Positions 1-6,479 of a stretch of DNA of 15,296 nucleotides are shown here, piece by piece. The notes beneath the pieces were generated by a model, which saw nothing but the letters and a program-made list of their open reading frames with translations, was not told where the DNA came from and made no database searches. The position numbers and the translations under genes are program-made. This DNA comes from Thermovenabulum sp049723235 (GTDB lineage: Bacteria > Bacillota > Thermosediminibacteria > Thermosediminibacterales > Thermosediminibacteraceae): NCBI RefSeq assembly GCF_049723235.1, contig NZ_JBNARB010000031.1, forward strand, positions 1 through 15,296, in the 5' to 3' direction. Every line of letters starts with the position of its first letter. Positions within the stretch are counted from its first letter, which is position 1.

Positions 1-9
1 CTGCAAAAT

Positions 10-38
10 TTGACAATGCTTTTTAAAAGTATTATATT
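10..38 (+). promoter_or_regulatory. Sigma-A type promoter of the znu operon
   Basis: TTGACA (10-15, perfect -35) is followed after 17 bases by TATATT (33-38, five of six to TATAAT). Transcription would start near 45, just ahead of the palindrome at 55-69 and the ribosome site at 74-78. This is read from the sequence only; a TATAGA at 42-47 is a poorer alternative -10. Confidence 0.6.
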
Positions 39-54
39 TTTTATAGAATGTAAA

Positions 55-69
55 TGCAAATCATTTGCA
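55..69. promoter_or_regulatory. Putative Zur (Fur-family) operator
   Basis: TGCAAATCATTTGCA is a perfect inverted repeat with 7-base arms and a one-base centre, the 7-1-7 architecture typical of Fur, Zur and PerR boxes. It lies between the predicted transcription start and the ribosome site of znuA, where a bound repressor would block transcription. The operon it controls ends in a Fur-family regulator, so zinc-dependent autoregulation is the natural reading. The arms differ from the Bacillus Zur consensus, so the assignment rests on symmetry and position. Confidence 0.6.
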
Positions 70-92
70 AAAAGGAGGCAGAAACTTAAAAA

Positions 93-998
93 ATGTACAG
101 AAATAGCAGTATTCTCTCTGCATCAAGAAAACTATTATTTATTATTTTAATTATATACTTAGTTTTTCCTTTGATGGGTTGCCAAAATAAAAAGGCCAAA
201 GTAGATGAGAATAAGATTGTGGTATATACCTCCATTTATCCCTTATTTGATTTTGCTAAAAAGATAGGGCAGGATTACATAGTTGTAGAAAACATAACAC
301 CTGCGGGGGTTGAGCCTCACGAATTTGAGCCCTCATTGAGCAAAATTTCAAAAATATACGAGAGCAATGCCTTTATATATCTGGGCGGGTCTATGGACCC
401 GTGGGCGGAAAGGATTGCGGGAGAACTCGTTAAGAGGAACATACCGGTTTTAAAAGCAGGAGAAGATTTGATAGAAGGAAATGACCCTCACATATGGCTT
501 TCACCGAAAATATCGATGCAAATGGCAAAAAAGATTTACGAATTGCTGGCCAAGGTCGATGGAAAGAACAACGCCGTTTATGAAAAAAATTATAATCGGT
601 TAATTGACGAACTCAAAAAATTGGATGAGGAGTATAAAAAAGAATTGACTTCAAAAAGGCTAAGGGATTTTGTGGTATCCCATGCAGCTTTCGGCTATTT
701 GGCAAAAGAATACGGGTTAAACCAGGTATCGATTAAAGGGCTTTCTCCTCAGGAAGAGCCGTCTTTAAAGCATATTAAGAATTTAATAGACTTTTCCAGG
801 GAAAGGGGAATAAAATACATCCTTGTCGAAAGTTTGGAAACTCCCAAGGAAGCCCAGGCTTTGGCAAAAGAAGCGAATCTAAAAATACTTACTTTAAACC
901 CCATTGAAGGGCTGACGGCTGAGGAAGAAAAGGCCGGTGAAGATTACTTCAGCTTGATGAGGAAAAATTTAGAGGTTTTAAAGGAGGCTTTAAAATAA
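93..998 (+). CDS. znuA: Zinc ABC transporter, substrate-binding lipoprotein (ZnuA/AdcA family)
   Basis: This is the extracytoplasmic metal-binding lipoprotein that captures zinc and hands it to the ZnuB permease. The 301-residue product starts with a hydrophobic signal (about residues 13-28) and a lipobox LMGC with the lipidated Cys30. The cluster 9 (ZnuA/TroA) metal ligands are visible: His76 in EPHEFEPS, His133 in DPHIWLSP, His197 in VSHAAFGYLA and Glu272 in NPIEGL. A histidine in the third position fits zinc; manganese-binding PsaA proteins have Glu there. The loop before His133 lacks the histidine-rich stretch of enterobacterial ZnuA. GGAGG (74-78) lies 14 bases before the ATG, a long spacing with no better start visible. 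It is the first gene of znuA-znuC-znuB-zur. Confidence 0.93.
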   Translation: MYRNSSILSASRKLLFIILIIYLVFPLMGCQNKKAKVDENKIVVYTSIYPLFDFAKKIGQDYIVVENITPAGVEPHEFEPSLSKISKIYESNAFIYLGGSMDPWAERIAGELVKRNIPVLKAGEDLIEGNDPHIWLSPKISMQMAKKIYELLAKVDGKNNAVYEKNYNRLIDELKKLDEEYKKELTSKRLRDFVVSHAAFGYLAKEYGLNQVSIKGLSPQEEPSLKHIKNLIDFSRERGIKYILVESLETPKEAQALAKEANLKILTLNPIEGLTAEEEKAGEDYFSLMRKNLEVLKEALK

Positions 999-1028
999 GC
1001 CTGAATGCAAGGATTTGGGGGAGTTTTT

Positions 1029-1781
1029 ATGACAGGTCCCATTCTGGAGCTTATAGGTGTCAGCTTTTTCTACAATGGAAATTCAGTCCTGGACAATGTA
1101 AATATAAAAGTTGAAAAAGGAGATTTTTTGGCTCTTATCGGTCCTAACGGTGCTGCAAAGACCACCCTTATGAAAATAATGGTGGGGCTTTTAACTCCGA
1201 AACACGGAAAGGTATTGCTTTTCGGAGAGGATATAAAGGATTTTAAGAGGTGGGAAAAGATAGGATATATCCCTCAATTAACGGGGGATATCAACACGGG
1301 TTTTCCGGCTACCGTATGGGAAATAGTGGATTCAAATTATTATGAAGGTTTTTTAAAGGGTTTTATTAATAAAAATGAAAGAAAAGCAGCAGTGATGAGG
1401 GCTCTTGAAAAGGTTGGGATAAACAAACTTTCAAATAAAATGTTAAGGGAGCTATCGGGAGGGGAAAGGCAGAAGGTGTTTTTAGCCCGCGCCCTTGTGA
1501 AAGAGCCGGAAATCCTTTTCCTGGATGAGCCCACGAGTGCCATGGATGCTCCTTCACGGCAGGATTTTTATAATCTTCTCACTGGTTTAAACAGAAATTT
1601 TGGGATTACGGTGGTTGTTATCACTCATGATATAGGTTTTGCCTATGAGAAAGCTACAAAAATAGGCTGCGTAAAGGATAAAAAGGTTTTCATTCACGAA
1701 AATGTCGGGGAAGTTACGGAAGGTCATATTGCTGAGGTAATGGGCTACAAAATCCCTGCATGTGATATTCATGGGGAGTGA
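1029..1781 (+). CDS. znuC: Zinc ABC transporter, ATP-binding protein (ZnuC/AdcC family)
   Basis: This cytoplasmic ATPase drives zinc import through ZnuB. With 250 residues it shows Walker A GPNGAAKT (38-45), Q-loop Gln83, signature LSGGERQ (142-148), Walker B LFLDEP (163-168) and H-loop His200. The P-loop has Ala where most ABC ATPases have the glycine before Lys. I recall the same GAAKT variant in Gram-positive AdcC-type ATPases, so the protein is probably active. An in-frame ATG exists at 1005, but the ATG at 1029 has GGGGGAG (1017-1023) five bases upstream and gives the usual family N-terminus, so 1029 is chosen. The gene follows znuA by 30 bases, and its stop lies just before the znuB ATG. 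Confidence 0.93.
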   Translation: MTGPILELIGVSFFYNGNSVLDNVNIKVEKGDFLALIGPNGAAKTTLMKIMVGLLTPKHGKVLLFGEDIKDFKRWEKIGYIPQLTGDINTGFPATVWEIVDSNYYEGFLKGFINKNERKAAVMRALEKVGINKLSNKMLRELSGGERQKVFLARALVKEPEILFLDEPTSAMDAPSRQDFYNLLTGLNRNFGITVVVITHDIGFAYEKATKIGCVKDKKVFIHENVGEVTEGHIAEVMGYKIPACDIHGE

Positions 1782-1786
1782 ATAAA

Positions 1787-2596
1787 ATGGATTTTTTAAG
1801 CCTTTCCCTTATTAACAGGGCTTTAGCAGCGGGCATATTAACGTCAGTATTAATTTCAACGGTGGGTGTATTCGTGGTATTAAGGCGTATGTCAATGGTA
1901 GGGGATAGCCTTTCCCACGCTTCACTGGCGGGTGTGGCTTTCGGTATGCTCTTTGGTTTTTACCCTTTTTACGGAGCGCTGATTTTTGCTCTCCTCGCGG
2001 CATTTTTAATAGAAATTCTGCGGAAAGCCTTCAAAAAATATTCGGAAGTGGCTTTGGCCGTGGTAATGTCCGCCGGTATAGGGCTTGCGGTTGTTATGAT
2101 AAGTTTGGGGAAGTCCTTCAATGCCGACCTTTTTTCTTACCTTTTTGGGAGCCTTATCGCTGTAAACGAAAAAGACATAAAAATAATGGGTTTACTGGGG
2201 CTGGCGGTGATAATTTCGCTACTTATACTAAATAGGGGGCTTTTTGCGGTTACCTTTGATGAAGAATCGGCAAAAATTGCTGGTATACCCGTAAATTTGG
2301 TCAATTTATACCTTTCCCTTGTTACCGCTTTGTCGGTAGCCCTGTCGGTTAGGATAGTTGGGACCTTGCTGGTTTCTGCTTTGATGGTAATACCCACTGC
2401 GGTTAGCCTACAGGTTTCGAGAAGTTTTAAAATGGTTTTTATTGTTTCAAATATCGTAGCCCTTTTTTCAGTTCTTCTTGGTATCATTATTTCTTACTAT
2501 TTTGACCTTGCACCGGGCGGCACTATAGTATTGATATCCTCTTTAATCCTTGCTATTGTTCTTTTAATTAGGGGGGTCAGGAGCGGATGGGATTGA
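1787..2596 (+). CDS. znuB: Zinc ABC transporter, membrane permease (ZnuB/AdcB family)
   Basis: This is the integral membrane channel of the zinc importer. The 269-residue product is hydrophobic with about eight predicted membrane spans. It carries the family stretch RRMSMVGDSLSHASLAGVA near the N-terminus and a LLVSALMVIPTA segment in the last third, both usual for ABC-3 permeases. A GTG at 1778 could also open the frame, but GGGGAG (1773-1778) sits eight bases before the ATG at 1787 and overlaps the GTG, so 1787 is preferred. The gene is five bases from znuC and overlaps the next gene by 10 bases, pointing to coupled translation. Confidence 0.93.
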   Translation: MDFLSLSLINRALAAGILTSVLISTVGVFVVLRRMSMVGDSLSHASLAGVAFGMLFGFYPFYGALIFALLAAFLIEILRKAFKKYSEVALAVVMSAGIGLAVVMISLGKSFNADLFSYLFGSLIAVNEKDIKIMGLLGLAVIISLLILNRGLFAVTFDEESAKIAGIPVNLVNLYLSLVTALSVALSVRIVGTLLVSALMVIPTAVSLQVSRSFKMVFIVSNIVALFSVLLGIIISYYFDLAPGGTIVLISSLILAIVLLIRGVRSGWD

Positions 2597-3012
2597 TTTC
2601 ATCGGAGGATTTAATAAAAAAAGCCGGACTTAAGGTCACGGGAAAACGAAGGGCAATAATAGATATCCTCTTAAAGTCCGGCAATATGCTTTCGGCAAAA
2701 AGCATATACGAAAAAGTTAAAAAGGAATACCCTGATATAAATTTTTCAACCGTATACCGCAATTTAAATCTGCTGGCGAAAAAAGGAATACTGTGTTTTG
2801 TTTTATCAGAAAATAAAAGCATGATTTTCAGCGTTAAACTTTCGGAAAATCACCATCACCATGTCGTTTGCAAAAATTGCGGGAGTTCGGTAGCAATAAA
2901 TTACTGTCCCATGAAGTTCATAGAAAAGGAACTGGAAAACTTCGGATTTTCGGCTATGGAGCACAACTTCATAATATACGGTATATGCCCCGACTGCAAA
3001 TCTAAAGGGTGA
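2587..3012 (+). CDS. zur: Fur-family metalloregulator, probable zinc-uptake repressor Zur
   Basis: This is a DNA-binding metal sensor that most likely represses the znu operon when zinc is plentiful. The 141 residues hold an N-terminal winged helix, with recognition region NFSTVYRNLNLL at 52-63, and a C-terminal dimerisation and metal domain. Visible metal residues are His89-His92, the structural zinc pairs Cys95/Cys98 (CKNC) and Cys134/Cys137 (CPDC), and His126. Fur-family specificity cannot be read from sequence alone; Zur is inferred because the gene is the last of a zinc-import operon headed by a 7-1-7 palindrome. It overlaps znuB by 10 bases and its last 11 bases overlap the convergent minus-strand gene. 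No terminator follows. Confidence 0.85.
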   Translation: MGLISSEDLIKKAGLKVTGKRRAIIDILLKSGNMLSAKSIYEKVKKEYPDINFSTVYRNLNLLAKKGILCFVLSENKSMIFSVKLSENHHHHVVCKNCGSSVAINYCPMKFIEKELENFGFSAMEHNFIIYGICPDCKSKG

Positions 3013-3991
3013 TATTTTTACCGAGCCCCAGCTCCAAAGCCTTTTCGTAGATTTTAGCGGCGGTTACCACATCCTGAACGGCCAATCCTACGGATTTAAA
3101 CATAGTAATTTCGCTTTCGGAGGTTCTGCCGGGAAGTTCTCCGGTAAGTAATTTTCCAATTTCACCGGTTATTTTTTCTTTATTTATAACTCCTTTGTTT
3201 ATAGGTATAATCAGGTCCCCGGCCTCGGCCATGCAGGCTTCAAGCGAATCCACGTATATTTTATCCGCTTTTAATACGGCTTCTTCGGGGATTTCCTGCA
3301 TTTCTGGGGTGTAGGCGCCTATTCCGTTTATGTGCACGCCTTTTTTAATTAAATTTCCATTGAATACCGGTTTTTTGGATGTGGTAGCTGTAGTGATTAT
3401 ATCTACCTCTGGCAGGACATCTTCGGAATTTTCAACAGCGGTTATTTTTGCTCCGTAATCATTGAAAGTATCATTCATTTTTTCGGCAAACTGTTTTGCT
3501 CTGTTAAAATCAATATCAAAGACGTATACCTCTTCAAGCTTTCTTACACAGAGCAGTGCCCAAAGCTGGGTCTGGGCTTGCCCGCCCGTACCGAACAGCA
3601 AGGCTTTTTTAGCATCCTTTCTTGCCAGGATTTCCGTGGCTACTCCGGAAGCAGCACCTGTCCTCATCCTTGTAAGATATGTACCATCCATAATCGCATT
3701 GACAATTCCTGTTGAGCCGTCAACCAGAATCATGGTTGCAGGAACGGAAGGCAGGCCTTTATTGATATTTTCAGGATATACGGAGACTATTTTTACTCCT
3801 GCAAAATCAACACCTTCTACGTAAGAAGGCATAAAAAGTATTTGTCCATTGTATTTTTTTGCGGTAATGTTGGTTCTCAAAGGTACAACGCAGTTACCCT
3901 GGGCTAAGGTAATATAGGCTATTTTTACAGCTTCAATAGCTTCATTCATAGTGAGCACTTTTTTCATATCTTCAGCACTTAAAATAAGCAT
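3002..3991 (-). CDS. Ornithine cyclodeaminase/mu-crystallin family NAD(P)-dependent oxidoreductase
   Basis: The 329-residue protein belongs to the OCD/mu-crystallin family, which includes ornithine cyclodeaminase, archaeal-type alanine dehydrogenase and ketimine or pyrroline-2-carboxylate reductases. Visible features are substrate-site Arg39 and Lys67 (in GVKIVSVYP), Arg108/Arg110 (LTRMRTGAASG) and a Rossmann loop GTGGQA (134-139). The catalytic aspartate of true cyclodeaminases, in the pattern GAD..GK.E, is Tyr227 here (GAYTPEMQE, 225-233). That argues against cyclodeamination and for an imine reductase or amino-acid dehydrogenase. AAGGAG about nine bases before the ATG supports the start. 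It lies downstream of the GntR regulator (127-base gap) on the same strand and ends 11 bases inside convergent zur. Exact substrate unknown. Confidence 0.85.
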   Translation of the reverse strand: MLILSAEDMKKVLTMNEAIEAVKIAYITLAQGNCVVPLRTNITAKKYNGQILFMPSYVEGVDFAGVKIVSVYPENINKGLPSVPATMILVDGSTGIVNAIMDGTYLTRMRTGAASGVATEILARKDAKKALLFGTGGQAQTQLWALLCVRKLEEVYVFDIDFNRAKQFAEKMNDTFNDYGAKITAVENSEDVLPEVDIITTATTSKKPVFNGNLIKKGVHINGIGAYTPEMQEIPEEAVLKADKIYVDSLEACMAEAGDLIIPINKGVINKEKITGEIGKLLTGELPGRTSESEITMFKSVGLAVQDVVTAAKIYEKALELGLGKNITL

Positions 3992-4062
3992 ATTTCTCAG
4001 CTCCTTTAAATTATAAAGTTTGATTAAAAAATAAAGTTAACATCATTAAAAGTTATAAAAAC

Positions 4063-4078
4063 CTATAAAAATTTATAG
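4063..4078. repeat. AT-rich palindrome upstream of the OCD-family gene
   Basis: CTATAAAAATTTATAG has seven-base perfect arms around a two-base centre. It lies in the 127-base gap between the GntR gene and the OCD-family gene, about 75-90 bases upstream of the latter's start. It could be an operator or chance in AT-rich DNA. I see no convincing promoter in this gap. Confidence 0.25.
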
Positions 4079-4118
4079 AAAACTTATATAATCTTACTCA
4101 TAATAATAAAATTAGTAA

Positions 4119-4838
4119 TCATTTTGATTGTGGGTTATTCTCCATATTTAATACAGATTTAACTATATCAAGGTGTTCTTCCATACCTTCACTAGCAGAT
4201 ATAGGATCACCATCTTTTATTGCATTAATTATTTTTTCAAATTGTTTAATAGTTATTTCACGAGTATATGGTAACGTTTTCATAAAAGCTATAGCTTGGC
4301 CTGCAACCCTTTGCATAAGTAAGTTAATTAATTCTGTTAGTAAAGAATTTTTGCACGAAGCGGATAAAGTAAGATGAAATTGCAGATCATAATCGAAAAA
4401 AAGATCGAAATTATCGTTATCAATCTTTTTCATTTCCTTAATTATTTCTTCAAGTTCAGATACATCGTCGTCGGTAGCCCTTTGAGCAGCCAGTTTTGCT
4501 GCTGTTACCTCAAGTATTCTTCGGACTTCCATAAGTTCAAACATAGAGGCTCGTTCTAACATTTGGCCCCATGTAAGTGAATTCAGTATCATAATAGCAT
4601 CTTTGTTTAAAAACCTTCCTATACCCGGCCTTGTTTCTATAAGTCCCAAATGCTCCAAAGATTGAAGCGCTTCTCTTACAGAAGAACGCCCTACACCAAA
4701 TGCTTCGCATAATTCCATCTCAGTTGGAACTTTTTCACCCGGTTTTAACACCCCCTTTTTAATTAAAGAACGTATTTCATCTGCAATAGTTTCTGTAATT
4801 TTACTGGGTCTTTTAATCTTGTTAATATTTTTAATCAT
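4119..4838 (-). CDS. GntR-family transcriptional regulator, FadR/FCD subfamily
   Basis: The 239-residue regulator has an N-terminal winged helix (about 12-78; motifs GEKVPTEMELCEAFGVGRSSVREAL and RPGIGRF) and an all-helical FCD ligand domain (about 100-228). FCD domains usually hold a metal with Asp and three His. Here Asp151 and His155 (DLQFH) and His222 (EEHLDIV) are present, but the middle histidine position reads KQFEKI (Phe200), so metal binding may be altered. The frame opens at 4868, but the ATG at 4838 has GAGGTGGGAG (4845-4854) six bases upstream and is chosen. It sits between the symporter/serine dehydratase pair and the OCD-family gene, all on one strand, so it probably controls them. 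Ligand unknown; a small organic or amino acid is likely. Confidence 0.88.
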   Translation of the reverse strand: MIKNINKIKRPSKITETIADEIRSLIKKGVLKPGEKVPTEMELCEAFGVGRSSVREALQSLEHLGLIETRPGIGRFLNKDAIMILNSLTWGQMLERASMFELMEVRRILEVTAAKLAAQRATDDDVSELEEIIKEMKKIDNDNFDLFFDYDLQFHLTLSASCKNSLLTELINLLMQRVAGQAIAFMKTLPYTREITIKQFEKIINAIKDGDPISASEGMEEHLDIVKSVLNMENNPQSK

Positions 4839-4915
4839 ATGTAACTCCCACCTCGTTAATCGCAACATATTATTTATATCAATACTGTTAATTATTTAGT
4901 TCAAATTGACACCAA

Positions 4916-4944
4916 ATTATATAAAATTTATGTTCTTCTGAAAA
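4916..4944 (-). promoter_or_regulatory. Putative promoter of the GntR gene
   Basis: Read on the minus strand, TTTTCA (4939-4944) and TATAAT (4916-4921) are separated by 17 bases. Transcription would start near 4910, giving a leader of about 70 bases to the ATG at 4838. The -35 overlaps the loop of the inverted repeat at 4932-4950 and abuts the palindrome at 4945-4957. Confidence 0.5.
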
Positions 4945-4957
4945 AAGAACTGTTCTT
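4932..4957. promoter_or_regulatory. Three-part GTTCTT/AAGAAC repeat, candidate operator
   Basis: GTTCTT (4932-4937), AAGAAC (4945-4950) and GTTCTT (4952-4957) follow each other. The last two form a perfect 6-1-6 palindrome, AAGAACTGTTCTT, and the first two form a 6-7-6 inverted repeat. The cluster covers and flanks the predicted -35 of the GntR gene. Binding by the GntR protein, for autoregulation, is an inference. The rest of the 4839-5129 gap holds AT-rich DNA and the hairpin at 5073-5107. Confidence 0.45.
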
Positions 4958-5072
4958 CCTGAGGCAGTTAAACCAAAATATTTCAATTTTATTTTTTTTC
5001 TTTTATTATACCGAAAAAAAATACTACAATACAAATAATCTGTTGTTAGTCTAATTTGTTTTTCCTATATGC

Positions 5073-5107
5073 GTCTGGAGACCATTAAAAATAAATGGTC
5101 TCCAGAC
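5073..5107. repeat. 14-bp perfect inverted repeat after the symporter gene
   Basis: GTCTGGAGACCATT (5073-5086) is repeated inverted at 5094-5107 across a seven-base loop. It begins 23 bases after the symporter stop and could form a strong RNA hairpin at the end of the serine dehydratase-symporter transcript. No T-run follows on the minus strand, so it is not a standard intrinsic terminator. Each arm also contains the small palindrome GTCT-NN-AGAC (5073-5082 and 5098-5107), so a protein-binding site is possible. Confidence 0.6.
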
Positions 5108-5129
5108 ATAATTTGTAAGTGTTATTTTA

Positions 5130-6413
5130 TTATTCCCATTTCTCTAAATCTAACAATCCTTCTGACTTTGCTACAATACAGGTTCCTACCATGTCACCAG
5201 TAACATTGCACATTGTTCTACCCATATCGAGAATTACATCAATTCCAAGTACTAATGCAAAAGCTCCTGCAACCACAGTTCCCGGTTCAACATTAAGACC
5301 GACCATATTCATAACGGCTAATAATACCACTGGACCAGAACCAGCAATACCGGCAGTCCCCATTGTACCTATGGTGACAACAAGAATAACTATTAGCTTT
5401 TGAATAGGTGAAAGATGAATTCCTGCTGCAAAAGCAACGAAAAATACCGAGATAATCTGATAATAAGCTTCTCCGTCCAAATTAATTTGAGAACCAAGGG
5501 GCAGAGTAAAACTGCCGATATTTCTTGATACCCCTAAGTTTTCTTCTGAAACTTTTAATGTAAGCGGCAAAGTTGCGCTGCTGCTCCTTGTGGCAAAAGC
5601 CATAAGCATAGCGTCTTTTGCTTTTGCAATAAATTTCGCATAGCTCAACCTCGTAAACAAAGTAAAGAGCAACCCATATACAATCAACAGTTGAAAAGCA
5701 TAACCTATATAGCATGTTAAAACTAATTTAGCAACAGAACCAATTACTTTTGTACCTTCTTGCGCAAATAGTACTGCAATTAAGGCAAAAACACCTATCG
5801 GAGAATATTCAAGGACACCTTTTGTAATTCTAAACATCAACTCGGCTGTCCCCTGACAGAATTTGTATACAGTTAATACAGCTTCTCTTATATTATCATC
5901 TTGAGTGTCTCTCAAAATTGAAATTGCAATGCCAAAAATAACTGCAAAGACTAATACTTGCAAGTAAGCTCCATTTGCAAAAGATGCTGCTACATTATCA
6001 GGTACCATGTTCAAAAGCACACTACTGACAGATGGAGTTTGGACTGCAGCACCTTCGGCTGCGGTGCCGCTTATAGATAAGCCTATACCGGGCTTAAATA
6101 TCTGGGCAAGTATTAATCCAAAAAAAGCTGCAAAAATAGTGGTTACAAGATAATATATTAAAATTTTTCCTGCAACTCTTCCAATTTTTGAAGCGGGCAT
6201 ACCTCCTACACCAGTTACAATTGCAGAAAATATAAGAGGGAGTATGATCATTTTTAGTAATTTAATCATTAAAGTACCGAATGGTTCAATTACAGCAATC
6301 TTAGGACCAACAACCAAGCCAACAATAGCGCCTAAGATAAGGGCGATTAGAATTCTCCACACAAGAGGTGTCCCGAAATACCAACCAAGACTTCTTTTTT
6401 GGTTTTCTACCAT
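5130..6413 (-). CDS. Dicarboxylate/amino acid:cation symporter (DAACS, GltP/DctA-like)
   Basis: This 427-residue membrane protein imports an amino acid or dicarboxylate with sodium or protons. Family marks are the serine-rich hairpin SSSATLP (277-283), NLDG (311-314), hairpin-2 GTAGIAGSGP (352-361) and the last-helix pattern D396..RT..NV.GD407. Arg399 aligns with GltPh Arg397, which binds the side-chain carboxylate of aspartate, and neutral-amino-acid members (ASCT type) lose it. An acidic substrate is therefore more likely than serine, although the gene follows serine dehydratase by 66 bases on the same strand. Two near-invariant motifs deviate: NMDG is NLDG, and the usual GVPGAG is GIAGSG. 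AAAGGAGGT six bases before the ATG supports the start. The exact substrate is open. Confidence 0.88.
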   Translation of the reverse strand: MVENQKRSLGWYFGTPLVWRILIALILGAIVGLVVGPKIAVIEPFGTLMIKLLKMIILPLIFSAIVTGVGGMPASKIGRVAGKILIYYLVTTIFAAFFGLILAQIFKPGIGLSISGTAAEGAAVQTPSVSSVLLNMVPDNVAASFANGAYLQVLVFAVIFGIAISILRDTQDDNIREAVLTVYKFCQGTAELMFRITKGVLEYSPIGVFALIAVLFAQEGTKVIGSVAKLVLTCYIGYAFQLLIVYGLLFTLFTRLSYAKFIAKAKDAMLMAFATRSSSATLPLTLKVSEENLGVSRNIGSFTLPLGSQINLDGEAYYQIISVFFVAFAAGIHLSPIQKLIVILVVTIGTMGTAGIAGSGPVVLLAVMNMVGLNVEPGTVVAGAFALVLGIDVILDMGRTMCNVTGDMVGTCIVAKSEGLLDLEKWE

Positions 6414-6442
6414 GCTTTTACCTCCTTTACATTAAAATTTTT

Positions 6443-6459
6443 TTGTCAGCCTATGACAA
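6443..6459. repeat. TTGTCA-N5-TGACAA inverted repeat between serine dehydratase and symporter
   Basis: A perfect six-base inverted repeat with a five-base centre lies in the 66-base gap between the two genes. It could be an operator for the nearby GntR regulator, since TTGTC/GACAA half-sites occur among FCD regulators, or a small processing hairpin that uncouples expression. Both readings are inference. Confidence 0.35.
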
Positions 6460-6479
6460 GAGATTTTCCTTATGTCTTA

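Noticed and set aside
1143..1163. Walker A of ZnuC reads GPNGAAKT, lacking the usual glycine
   Set aside because: Treated at first as a sign of a dead ATPase, but I recall the same variant in Gram-positive zinc/manganese ABC ATPases, and all other motifs are intact.
4906..4934. Plus-strand TTGACA-17-TATGTT promoter-like pair
   Set aside because: No plus-strand gene follows, and the surrounding DNA is AT-rich enough to give such matches by chance.
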